Below, piece by piece: positions 1 through 6,723 of a stretch of 9,332 bases of DNA. Position numbers and translations under genes: made by a program. The first letter of the stretch is position 1. Each line of letters starts with the position of its first letter. Under the pieces are notes generated by a model. The model had not been told where the DNA came from, did not search any database, and worked only from the letters and a program-made list of their open reading frames with translations. This stretch comes from Desulfobacterales bacterium (GTDB lineage: Bacteria > Desulfobacterota > Desulfobacteria > Desulfobacterales > UBA5852), in contig JASJBQ010000172.1 in assembly GCA_030066455.1 (NCBI GenBank), positions 1 through 9,332 of the forward strand. Reading direction: 5' to 3'.

Positions 1-310
1 GATGAAGATTGCCGAGAATGCCACCGACTACTCGATCAATAACACCGCCCGGCACGTGCTCTGGCTGCCGGTCGATTCCGAGATGAAATTCCGCGGCAAG
101 CCGGCGATCGACACGTTGTATGCACGCCTGGGAGACGGTCTGGCGGCGGTCACCGTGCTTGTGGCGGTGCATGTCTTTGCGATGAGCGTCCGGTCTTTTT
201 TGATTTTCAACGTAGCGCTGGTTGTCGGCTGGCTCATTTTCACCCTGATGATGGTTCACGAGCATCGCCAGGCGTCGAAGGCTGCCAACAACCACGCCAA
301 AGGCGCGTGA
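1..310 (+). CDS. ATP/ADP translocase-like (NTT/TLC family) transporter, C-terminal end, partial
   Basis: The reading frame is open from the left edge to TGA at 308-310, so only about the last 102 residues are visible. The ATG at base 2 is probably an internal methionine. The sequence KIAENATDYSINNTARHVLW followed by LPVDSEMKFRGKPAIDT and a DGLAA segment resembles the conserved C-terminal part of Npt1/Npt2-type nucleotide transporters, which exchange ATP and ADP (or other nucleotides) across the inner membrane. Two hydrophobic stretches (about residues 46-63 and 66-86) fit the last membrane helices, followed by a short charged tail. In free-living bacteria these proteins are often annotated simply as MFS transporters, and the substrate is then unknown. 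Family assignment is from remembered motif resemblance; the substrate is not supported by anything here. Confidence 0.72.
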   Translation, partial: MKIAENATDYSINNTARHVLWLPVDSEMKFRGKPAIDTLYARLGDGLAAVTVLVAVHVFAMSVRSFLIFNVALVVGWLIFTLMMVHEHRQASKAANNHAKGA

Positions 311-452
311 CCGGCGTTTACGCGTGGCGACCGTTTTCTTTGCAAGCAAATTATGGCATATCGCCCATCGGCTTGAGGGGACGCCCTCCAGGGCGGGACG
401 CCGTTTCGAGGCGCATAGGCCATACTCACCCTACCGGGAACGGTAAGACGAT

Positions 453-1091
453 ATGGGATCAATGACATCTTGGGCCATCGCGTGCGGAAATGCCCTCCGC
501 CGTTTTCTGCTCGCTCTGCCCGGGTGGGTGCGCCGCGAGTTCGTCTGGGTCCTGTTGCTGGTCCCCGTGGCGCTCGCCGTGCTGGTCTATCGTCTCTCCG
601 CGGCCAATTTCCAGGGTTGGGCGGACAGCGATGTTTTCAAACCCCTCATGGAAATCGTGCACCCCGCGTTGCTTCTGGGATTTCTCCTCCTTTCGCTTTT
701 GCGCCTGCTGACGACCCGCGATCGTGCCTTTATATTTTTAGCGGTCCTGAGCGCATTCGTGCTGGGGCGCGAGCTCATGGGGCAGGGCTCGACGCCCATT
801 CTCCTGGCAGGTCTGGCCGGTTTGATCGTGTATGCGGACAGGCATCCGGACCGCGTGGCCTCTTTGCGGACGGCACGGTGGGCCCTTAATTTTATGGCCA
901 TGTGTTTCGTCTGCTACCTGATATCCCAGTTGCTCGACCGGGGAGTGGTCAAACGCATCGGCTGGTTGATTCTCTGGGATAGCTCATGGAAACCGCCTTA
1001 TGCCTCCAACCTTGAAGAAGCGCTTGAGTCGCTGGGCGGATTCTTCCTGTTGTTGACCCCCCTGGCCATTCGAGGACGCCCGAGACGCTAG
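453..1091 (+). CDS. Polytopic membrane protein of unknown function
   Basis: This is a 212-residue protein that I do not assign to a named family. An N-terminal basic stretch (residues 16-29) is followed by about six hydrophobic segments near residues 31-47, 66-86, 91-106, 115-127, 142-161 and 194-206, so it should sit in the inner membrane. A polar motif near the C-terminus, EEALESLGG (about 188-196), lies just before the last segment; acidic residues there may matter for function, but that is inference. There is no clear Shine-Dalgarno before ATG 453, and an ATG nine bases downstream (462) is an equally possible start. The gene lies 142 bp after the transporter and converges on the minus-strand HtrA-like gene with a 67-bp gap. 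I saw no convincing promoter in 311-452; that gap holds a small hairpin (382-395, CGCCC-TCCA-GGGCG) without a T-tract. Confidence 0.7.
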   Translation: MGSMTSWAIACGNALRRFLLALPGWVRREFVWVLLLVPVALAVLVYRLSAANFQGWADSDVFKPLMEIVHPALLLGFLLLSLLRLLTTRDRAFIFLAVLSAFVLGRELMGQGSTPILLAGLAGLIVYADRHPDRVASLRTARWALNFMAMCFVCYLISQLLDRGVVKRIGWLILWDSSWKPPYASNLEEALESLGGFFLLLTPLAIRGRPRR

Positions 1092-1158
1092 CCCCCCGAC
1101 AGAGGCTCTACGTGCTGCCGGCCTGCTGAGGAGACGCTTGGTGCCAACCGGCTTTCCT

Positions 1159-2148
1159 TCAGATCGGGTCCCCGATCGTGGCAGCGGCGGGCAGGAGATA
1201 CTGGCGCCGGTCACCGGAATGGACGACGACGTCCTCGATCCTGTCGCCCTTGAGTACGCGCAGGGGGATAGGGGTACCGGCCGTTCCCAGTGCCCAGACT
1301 TTACGGTAAAAATCCGCCTGGCCACCGACGGGCTGGTCCTTGACGGACAGGATGATATCCCCGGGTTTGAGCCCGGCGGCCGCCGACGGCCCCTGCTCCG
1401 CCACCCGTGTGATGAACACCCGCCCCTGAACCTCCTCGCTGTGAATGCCCATCCACGGCTGGGGCGGCCTTTGCGCCGCACCGCTAGCGATGAGATCGAT
1501 CAGGATCGGCTTGAGCAGATCGATGGGAACGAACATGTTGCAGGGGACCCATCCGGCCGACGGCACGTGAAAACGGGTCAGGATCGATCCCACACCGATC
1601 AGCCGGCCTTCGTCGTCCACCAGGGCGGCGCCCCCGTAGTCCGGATGGGCCGGAGCCACGTAAAGCGAATCCTCCAGGAGGTATTCCCAGTAACCCACAA
1701 AGGCATCGCGTGACATCACCCGGGCCGGTCCCTGCGCGGCCTCGCCGGCCGTCACGATCCGAACGGCATCGGCCACCTTGATTGCCGACGATTCGCCTAA
1801 TTCCAGCGGGGTGACCTCAAGGGGCGGCACCGATCGCAGCAGCCCGAACCCGCTGGCATGATCGTAGCCCACGTAATGGGCGGCGACCTTCCGGCCGCCG
1901 CCGGTCGTGATTTCGATGCGGGAGGCCTCCAGGATCAGATAGCCGATGGTGAGGATATGGCCCTGACGGTCGATCACAATCCCGTTGCCTTCCCGTTCGG
2001 TTCCCAGACTGCCGGCCGTCCGGGCCTTGGCAGGGATGGTGGCGTTCAGGCGTACGACGGCGTCTGACAGGGTGTCACCTAGACTCGGTGCGACCCACAG
2101 AGAGACAACCAGGAATACAGCCAGGCAATTCAGAGGGAGGGCTTGCAT
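1159..2148 (-). CDS. Exported HtrA/S1C-like pseudoprotease with PDZ domain
   Basis: This is a 329-residue protein. Residues 1-24 look like a signal peptide (hydrophobic core LAVFLVVSLWVA), so it should be periplasmic or membrane-anchored. Residues about 26-225 follow the trypsin-like fold of DegP/HtrA proteins, and residues about 232-312 form a PDZ domain (AAAGLKPGDIILSV). All three catalytic positions are replaced: ILTIGYLI has Tyr70 where ILTNAHVV has His, GYDHASGFGLL has Gly100 in place of Asp, and PDYGGAALVD has Gly172 in place of the GNSGG serine. Proteolysis is therefore unlikely; a binding, chaperone or regulatory role is inference. I recall a conserved alphaproteobacterial group with the same ILTIGYLI and HPxxGG features, which would make this a maintained family rather than a fresh loss. 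The start at 2148 is chosen because it has a perfect GGAGGT six bases upstream and opens directly on the signal peptide; the frame is open further up to 2220. It lies 175 bp downstream of the acyltransferase gene on the same strand. Confidence 0.85.
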   Translation of the reverse strand: MQALPLNCLAVFLVVSLWVAPSLGDTLSDAVVRLNATIPAKARTAGSLGTEREGNGIVIDRQGHILTIGYLILEASRIEITTGGGRKVAAHYVGYDHASGFGLLRSVPPLEVTPLELGESSAIKVADAVRIVTAGEAAQGPARVMSRDAFVGYWEYLLEDSLYVAPAHPDYGGAALVDDEGRLIGVGSILTRFHVPSAGWVPCNMFVPIDLLKPILIDLIASGAAQRPPQPWMGIHSEEVQGRVFITRVAEQGPSAAAGLKPGDIILSVKDQPVGGQADFYRKVWALGTAGTPIPLRVLKGDRIEDVVVHSGDRRQYLLPAAATIGDPI

Positions 2149-2154
2149 TTCGAT

Positions 2155-2160
2155 ACCTCC
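2155..2160 (-). promoter_or_regulatory. Ribosome binding site fixing the start of the HtrA-like gene
   Basis: GGAGGT on the minus strand lies six bases before ATG 2148-2146. It decides between this start and an in-frame ATG 24 codons upstream (2220), which would place 24 polar residues before the signal peptide. Confidence 0.8.
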
Positions 2161-2323
2161 GCGGTGGACGGTTAAGCCTTTACATTTTGAGGAGGGAAGG
2201 ACGGCTGTGGTTGGTATCAATGCCGCCGGTCAATCGTTTCGCAATACGGCTTTACAATAGAATGAGGGGTCAGGAAGCCCCTGTCAACCGGCTCGGGGTG
2301 AGATGCAGGGTGGTCTGCCCGCT

Positions 2324-3262
2324 TTAGGCGGCCCGTGGGTAGATGGTGCCCCCGCGGGCCTTGCGCGCGCTTTTTTCGAGGATGACCTGGATGCGCGCAT
2401 CCTTTTCCAGCCACAGGTCGTTGACCCATTCCTGAAACACCGGACGGAATTCAGGATCGCCGAAATAGTCCCCGGCGGGTACGCGGCGAATGGGGATTTC
2501 ACGCACGTGGACGTGGACTTCTTCCAGACGGCCGCAGAGCAGGTCCCAGAAACGGGGGGCCCCCTGAGGGTAGACGATGGTGACGTCCAGGACGCTGGTC
2601 ATCTGGGCGCCCATGGTTTGGAGCACCAGGGCGATGCCCCCGCTTTTGGGACGCAACAGGTGACGGTAGGGGGACTGCTGGGCCTGGCTTTTGGTCGTGG
2701 TGTAGCGTGTGCCCTCCACGAAGTTCATGATGGAGACCGGCAGCTGGCAGAACTTGGCGCAGGCCTTGCGCGTGATCTCGATATCGTGCCCGCGCAGGTG
2801 GGGTTTGCGGGCCAGGGTCTGGCGCGAGTAGCGTTTGACAAAGGGGAAATCTAGGGCCCACCAGGCGAGCCCCAGCACGGGCATCCAGATCAGCTCTTTC
2901 TTGATGAAGAATTTCAGAAAGGGAATCCGCCGGTGGAAGATGTTCTGAAGCACGAGGATGTCCACCCAGGACTGGTGGTTGGAGATCACCAGGTACCAGT
3001 TGCCGGCCCGCAGGGCTTCGATGCCGCGGGCCCGGATCCGTGTGCGGCTGATCAGGCGCATGTTGAAGTTGTTGACCGCAATCCAGCGCACGGCGATGAA
3101 GTTCAGCACGGCGCTGCAACGGCAGCGGAAACCGGCGGCCGGCACGATCAGCTTGAGGATCGCGGCGGCAAACAGAAACACGCACCAGAAGAGCGTGTTC
3201 AACGTGTAGACGCTCAGGGCCAACAGGCCGCGCAGGGTGGCAAGGATGGTATTCGTGGGCAT
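2324..3262 (-). CDS. yihG: YihG-like 1-acyl-sn-glycerol-3-phosphate acyltransferase (PlsC superfamily)
   Basis: This 312-residue membrane-bound acyltransferase is predicted to transfer a fatty acyl group to the sn-2 position of lysophosphatidic acid in phospholipid synthesis at the inner membrane. Hydrophobic segments near residues 12-42 and around 52-62 should anchor it. The catalytic HX4D motif is NHQSWVD (His96, Asp101) and the substrate-binding EGTR motif is FVEGTR (Glu183-Arg186). Further matches to what I remember of E. coli YihG (about 310 residues) are WALDFPFVKRYSR, the GHDIEITRKAC segment, SPYRHLLRPKSGGIA and a C-terminal EWVNDLWLEKD. The length agrees with the family. The start at 3262 has a GGGGAAG stretch a few bases upstream. 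It begins 28 bp after the radical SAM stop and is probably co-transcribed with it. The same frame runs on upstream to 4552 only because the preceding gene is frameshifted, so the long apparent 742-residue protein is not real. Confidence 0.9.
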   Translation of the reverse strand: MPTNTILATLRGLLALSVYTLNTLFWCVFLFAAAILKLIVPAAGFRCRCSAVLNFIAVRWIAVNNFNMRLISRTRIRARGIEALRAGNWYLVISNHQSWVDILVLQNIFHRRIPFLKFFIKKELIWMPVLGLAWWALDFPFVKRYSRQTLARKPHLRGHDIEITRKACAKFCQLPVSIMNFVEGTRYTTTKSQAQQSPYRHLLRPKSGGIALVLQTMGAQMTSVLDVTIVYPQGAPRFWDLLCGRLEEVHVHVREIPIRRVPAGDYFGDPEFRPVFQEWVNDLWLEKDARIQVILEKSARKARGGTIYPRAA

Positions 3263-3290
3263 GATGGCTTCCCCGTCGGACAGGGCCCGG

Positions 3291-4483
3291 CTATGTCGAC
3301 TGCGCCGACATGTCGATACCGTGCCGATTGAGCTCTGATGCAAAAGGGACGAACAGGCCCCGGATGCGCCGGGCGATCGTTTCGTAATGGTAGACCACAT
3401 CATCGCGAAAATCCACATGGATTTTTTCGATGCACCCCTGGGCCTCGGCGATGGCGGCGGCGCTCCAGCGCCAGGCCGCAGCGATGGGCTCGACCCCGTT
3501 GGACGCCAGCTCCGGGTTGTGCTCGAAAGCCTTGAGTATGATGCGGAGCTGGTCATAGACCCGGTCCAGGTGGGACGTGGTCCGCTCGTACTTGAGCATC
3601 TCACGGGTGATGACATAAAATTGGCCAGATTGCCGCCGTAGAGCGTGGCCAGCACCCGGCGATATCCGCGACGGAGATTATCGGCCCCCATGCGGGGTCT
3701 GAAATTGGTCGTAAAACTGTGGGTGTTGTTGCCCGAGGCGGCTTGCAGAATTCGCCCCTCCGTCCGCAGGCGTTCGAAAAGGCGGGTGCCGGGCAGGGCC
3801 GTCAGCAGCCCGACCATGGCCTGGGGGATGCCGGCCTGCTGGATGAAGCGGACCTGGCGCACGAAGATGTCCGTACCGTCGCTGTCAAAGCCGACGATGA
3901 AACCACCCATCACCTCCAGCCCGGCCCGTTGAATGACGGCGATCGCATCCGCCGGGTCGGCTTTCAGGTTGTGATGCTTGCCGGTTTCGGCCAGGGCCCG
4001 GGTGGACGGGGTCTCGATACCGATGAAGACTTCATTGAAGCCGGCCCGGTGCATGCCCTCCAGCAGCTGCACATCGGCGGCCAGATCGATGCTGGCCTCG
4101 ACCTCGCCCTGCAAAAGGTAATCGGCACCGGCAAGGTCTTCCGGTGTGGCCGTGGCCAACGCCCCGCCCACCACCACCGGCACGGACCGGCGGCGGGCGG
4201 CGGCGATGATCGCCGCGACACCGGTCTGCTGGATGCGCATGGCCGAAACAAAGACCATGTCGGCCCAGTCAAGATCCCCGTCGTCGAGCGTCTCGAAATT
4301 GAGGTCCACCAGGCGCAGATCGATTTCCTCGGGCAGCATGGCGGCCACCGTAACGAGGCCCAGCGGCGGCATGGCGCTTTTTCGCCGGATGAGCCTCAGG
4401 GCGTATTTGAAGCTCCAGTAGGTATCCGGCGGTATCGCCGGGTAGACCAGGAGAATATGACAGGGCCAAGCGGAACCGGGCAT
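3291..4483 (-). pseudogene. B12-binding-domain radical SAM protein with internal deletion and frameshift
   Basis: Read from ATG 4483, residues 9-126 are a B12-binding-like domain (HILLVYPAIPPDTYWSFK, MPPLGLVTVAAMLP, VVVGGALAT, YLLQGE). Family members then carry the CxxxCxxC loop that holds the [4Fe-4S] cluster. Here the text jumps from GEVEASI directly to DLAADVQLLEGMHRAGF (junction about 4105-4085), which belongs to the later half of the radical SAM barrel (FIGIETPS, VMGGFIVGFDSDG, TALPGTRLFERLR). Roughly 110-120 residues, including every cluster cysteine, are missing in frame. After LYGGNLANF (residue 289) the frame breaks at an AAAA run on the plus strand (3617-3620). One extra T in the minus-strand TTTT run would restore FYVITREMLKYERTT and continue to TAG at 3291. 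With that repair the protein would have about 397 residues, against roughly 480-520 for complete relatives as I remember them. It cannot bind the radical SAM cluster. Related enzymes modify lipids or cofactors, but the substrate of this one is unknown. The start is set by AAGGTGG upstream. Confidence 0.8.
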
Positions 4484-4487
4484 TCTT

Positions 4488-4494
4488 CCACCTT
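4488..4494 (-). promoter_or_regulatory. Ribosome binding site of the radical SAM gene
   Basis: AAGGTGG on the minus strand, four bases before ATG 4483-4481, supports that start. The other in-frame ATGs, at 4504 and 4552, have no comparable site, and 4552 lies inside the predicted promoter. Confidence 0.6.
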
Positions 4495-4527
4495 GCAGGG
4501 TCATGATCCAGTGGCTGTTTCGGGACG

Positions 4528-4557
4528 ATAATAGAGACGGCGGCAGGGCCATGACAA
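4528..4557 (-). promoter_or_regulatory. Sigma70-type promoter for the minus-strand radical SAM / acyltransferase genes
   Basis: On the minus strand, TTGTCA (4557-4552, 5/6 to the -35 consensus) is separated by 18 bp from TATTAT (4533-4528, 5/6 to the -10 consensus). Transcription would start near 4521, giving a leader of about 38 nt before ATG 4483. The placement agrees with the chosen start. Confidence 0.6.
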
Positions 4558-4604
4558 GCCTGAATGATTGTTTTTACATTTTTTTTACCCGGTCCGCAAA
4601 TTTC

Positions 4605-4626
4605 CGGGCCGCCGCGTTACGGCCCG
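4605..4626. repeat. Perfect 7-bp inverted repeat between the divergent genes
   Basis: CGGGCCG (4605-4611) and CGGCCCG (4620-4626) are separated by an 8-nt loop. No T-tract follows on either strand, so it is unlikely to be a terminator. It lies between the minus-strand promoter (4528-4557) and the kinase start (4694), where an operator for the response regulator or another factor could sit; that role is inference. A possible plus-strand -35 (TTGACT, 4658-4663) lies downstream, but the matching -10 position (TTAACT, 4681-4686) is poor and would leave almost no leader. Confidence 0.4.
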
Positions 4627-4693
4627 CTTGCAGGGGGCTGGCGGCCGCATTCCGGCGTTGACTCGCCTGGGCGATTGGTTTTAACTGAAGCCC

Positions 4694-5677
4694 ATGCGAC
4701 CCACGACCTGGTTTTTTCACCCCATCGTCATTTTTATTTTCTCGATCGTCGCCCTGGCGCTATCCCTGTTCCTGTTTATCTACTGGTACATCGAGATCAG
4801 CAGCGGCCTGCAGGTCCTGGCCCAACGCATCGACATGGACGCCGCCAAGGTGCTGGCCCCGCAAACCTGGGTCGTGATCGTCGTGCTCTCGATTTTGGTG
4901 GGCATCATCCTGATGGGAATCTTCACCATTTTCGTCTACAATCAGAAAACCTGGCAACTTTATCGTCTGCAGCGTCAGTTCATCAACAATTTCACCCACG
5001 AACTCAAAACACCGGTCACCTCGTTGCAGCTCTTTCTGGAAACCTTCAAGAAGTACAACCTGCCCCGCCGGGACCAGGAAAAATACATCAACTACATGCT
5101 GGCCGACATCGGCCGGCTATCGGACAACATCAGCCGCATTCTCAACCTGGCGCGCCTGGAGAGCAAGAGTTACCAGGCGGAGTTCAAACACCGCGACCTG
5201 GTGGCGGTCATCGAGAAATGCCACCGCGCGCATGCCGGACTCTTCGATGGCTGCCGCATTGTGGTGCACAAGCCCGATGCCGAGCGGTTCGTCTATCCGG
5301 TCGACCGGCCGCTGTTTGAAATGCTCGTGATGAACCTGCTGGTCAACGCCATCAAATATAACGAATCCGAGAGGCCGCAGGTCGACATCCGCTTTGCGAT
5401 CCGGCACCGCCACCTGAGGATCGACTTCATCGACAACGGCATCGGCATCGATCGCCGGGAAAGCCGCAAGATTTTCAAACGCTTCTACCAGGCCGGCCGT
5501 CCTGGCGGTAACCCGCCGCGCGGCAGCGGCTTGGGGCTCAACCTCGTACAGCACATCGCACGGCTTCACCAGGGCCGGGTGGAGGCCGCCGGCCGCAGCG
5601 ATGCGCGGGGATCGGTTTTCAGCCTCGTGCTGCCGGCCAAACGGCTCTACGGGAATCCGACGGGGGAATCACCATGA
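4694..5677 (+). CDS. Membrane sensor histidine kinase with minimal periplasmic loop
   Basis: This is a 327-residue sensor kinase. Two transmembrane helices (about residues 10-32 and 59-82) enclose only about 26 periplasmic residues. The HisKA domain starts soon after: FINNFTHELKTPV holds the phospho-accepting His102. The HATPase domain has an N box (NLLVNAIKYN, 214-223), G1 box (DNGIGID, 247-253), F box (FKRFYQ, 261-266) and G2 box (GSGLGLNLV, from 277), so it should be catalytically competent. I see no room for a full HAMP linker: only about 18 residues separate TM2 from the H box. The short loop suggests sensing within the membrane, at the envelope, or through a partner protein. The upstream in-frame stop at 4682-4684 leaves ATG 4694 as the first start; its Shine-Dalgarno is weak. 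The TGA stop overlaps the response regulator ATG (ATGA, 5674-5677), indicating translational coupling. Confidence 0.93.
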   Translation: MRPTTWFFHPIVIFIFSIVALALSLFLFIYWYIEISSGLQVLAQRIDMDAAKVLAPQTWVVIVVLSILVGIILMGIFTIFVYNQKTWQLYRLQRQFINNFTHELKTPVTSLQLFLETFKKYNLPRRDQEKYINYMLADIGRLSDNISRILNLARLESKSYQAEFKHRDLVAVIEKCHRAHAGLFDGCRIVVHKPDAERFVYPVDRPLFEMLVMNLLVNAIKYNESERPQVDIRFAIRHRHLRIDFIDNGIGIDRRESRKIFKRFYQAGRPGGNPPRGSGLGLNLVQHIARLHQGRVEAAGRSDARGSVFSLVLPAKRLYGNPTGESP

Positions 5678-6408
5678 GCGCAAGCAAGCGCATCCTGATC
5701 GTGGAGGACGACAAGCATATCGCCGAGGGTATCAAACTCAACCTGGGGCTACTGGGGTACGACGTGGCCATTGCCGGCGACGGGATGGCCGGCTTGGAGC
5801 AATGGCGCCAGTGGCGACCGGACCTGATCGTTTTGGATATCATGCTGCCGGGAATCGACGGCTTTTCGGTGCTCCAGCGCATCCGCCTGGAAGACGAGCG
5901 CATCCCCATCCTGATCCTGTCCGCCCGGGCCGAACCGGATGACCGCATCCAGGGGCTGGCCGGCGGAGTGGACGACTACCTGACCAAGCCGTTCAATCTG
6001 GAAGAATTTCAACTGCGCATCCAACGGCTGCTGCGGCGCGCGGGTTGGAACCGAGACGGGGAAGGAGCGGCCGCGGGGGAGTCCGCGCGGGTGCCCCGGA
6101 TCGTGGAATTCGGCCGCAACCGGATCGACTTCGGCGCGGCCCACGCCAGCGGGGTGAATCGCACCATCAAGCTGACCGACCAGGAGATGAAACTGCTCAA
6201 ACTGTTCGTGGCCAACCGGGGCAAAGTGCTCTCGCGCGAGAAAATCCTCGAAATCGGCTGGGGCTACACCGGCCGCATGACCACCCGCACGGTGGACAAT
6301 TTCATTGTCCGCTTCCGCAAATATTTCGAGGAAGATCCCAAGCGCCCGCAGTTTTTCAAGAGCGTCCGATCCGTAGGCTACATCTTCGACCACGAAACGG
6401 ATGCCTAA
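5674..6408 (+). CDS. OmpR/PhoB-family response regulator
   Basis: This 244-residue DNA-binding regulator is the partner of the kinase just upstream. The receiver domain (about residues 5-118) has the acidic pocket Glu11-Asp12-Asp13, phospho-acceptor Asp55 (IVLDIMLPGIDGF), Ser83 (ILILSAR) and Lys105 (DDYLTKPF). A linker of about 20 residues rich in Gly and Ala follows. The winged-helix domain (about 140-240) shows LTDQEMKLLKLFVANRGKV, then LSREKIL, a recognition-helix region TRTVDNFIVRFRKYF, and the wing end SVRSVGYIF. Phosphorylated, it should bind DNA repeats as a dimer and control transcription; the target genes are unknown. It overlaps the kinase stop by four bases. The last residues after GYIF (DHETDA) and the TAA stop reach into a large palindromic repeat beginning at 6395, so the native C-terminus may have been replaced when that element arrived. 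Confidence 0.95.
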   Translation: MSASKRILIVEDDKHIAEGIKLNLGLLGYDVAIAGDGMAGLEQWRQWRPDLIVLDIMLPGIDGFSVLQRIRLEDERIPILILSARAEPDDRIQGLAGGVDDYLTKPFNLEEFQLRIQRLLRRAGWNRDGEGAAAGESARVPRIVEFGRNRIDFGAAHASGVNRTIKLTDQEMKLLKLFVANRGKVLSREKILEIGWGYTGRMTTRTVDNFIVRFRKYFEEDPKRPQFFKSVRSVGYIFDHETDA

Positions 6409-6520
6409 AACGACCAATATCGGCGTGACACGGCGATTTGAATCGCTGCGGCGTACAGCCGTACGCCTCGCCCTTCAAACCACCGCAAGCCTTGATCTTG
6501 GCCGTTTTAGGCATCCGTTT
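6395..6520. repeat. 126-bp imperfect palindromic element (REP/MITE-like)
   Basis: The outer arms 6395-6421 and 6494-6520 are inverted copies (AAACGGATGCCTAAAACG at the outer end), matching at 25 of 27 positions by hand. The centre is a perfect hairpin, GGCGTAC (6450-6456), AGCC, GTACGCC (6461-6467). The midpoints of the outer arms and the hairpin differ by only one base, so the whole segment is one palindrome; the intervening parts also pair partly (a TTTGAA / TTCAAA pair). It has no coding capacity I believe in. It overlaps the final codons and stop of the response regulator and could act as a transcription-ending structure between convergent genes. Whether it is mobile needs other genomic copies. 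Confidence 0.75.
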
Positions 6521-6723
6521 TGAGTATCGATGTCTAGCATCCTACCGGGAACCCAGCAGGCTACTAAACAAGACCGATAACTTGGGGACGACTCATTCCT
6601 CGGACTGCGCAAGCCGTCTCTCGACCTGTTTACGCATCCGTTTAGATGTTAGCTGGATAGCATCTTCTCTGGAGCCGACAGGCTGCTTATCAGGCCAGAT
6701 AGCGTGGGATTGCTGCGTTCCTC
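6483..6723. repeat. Two diverged tandem copies of a ~122-bp unit
   Basis: The segments 6511-6601 and 6634-6723 both begin GCATCCGTTT, share TAGCAT, CAGGCT, GATA and TTCCTC at the same offsets, and differ by a single one-base gap; I count about 61 matches in 91 columns. The similarity continues leftward (CGCAAGCC at about 6485-6492 and 6607-6614, then a match up to GCATCC), giving a period of 122-123 bp. The first copy includes the right arm of the 126-bp palindrome. This is too diverged for a recent duplication. It could be remnants of two related repeats or a structured RNA unit. The small open frames crossing it on both strands look incidental. Confidence 0.6.

Noticed and set aside
382..395. 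Terminator after the transporter gene
   Set aside because: The hairpin has only a 5-bp stem and no T-tract follows.
1092..1158. Bidirectional terminator between convergent genes
   Set aside because: Only a 5-bp GCCGG/CCGGC pair with a long loop is visible.
3719..4531. 270-codon open frame on the plus strand
   Set aside because: It is the complement of the radical SAM gene, whose domain motifs are clear on the minus strand; the plus-strand product is low-complexity.
4658..4686. Plus-strand promoter for the kinase operon
   Set aside because: TTGACT is good, but TTAACT at the -10 spacing matches only about half the consensus and would place the start almost on the ATG.
6483..6723. CRISPR array or integron attC sites
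   Set aside because: There are only two diverged ~122-bp units, with no short identical repeats with unique spacers, and no convincing paired attC core sites.
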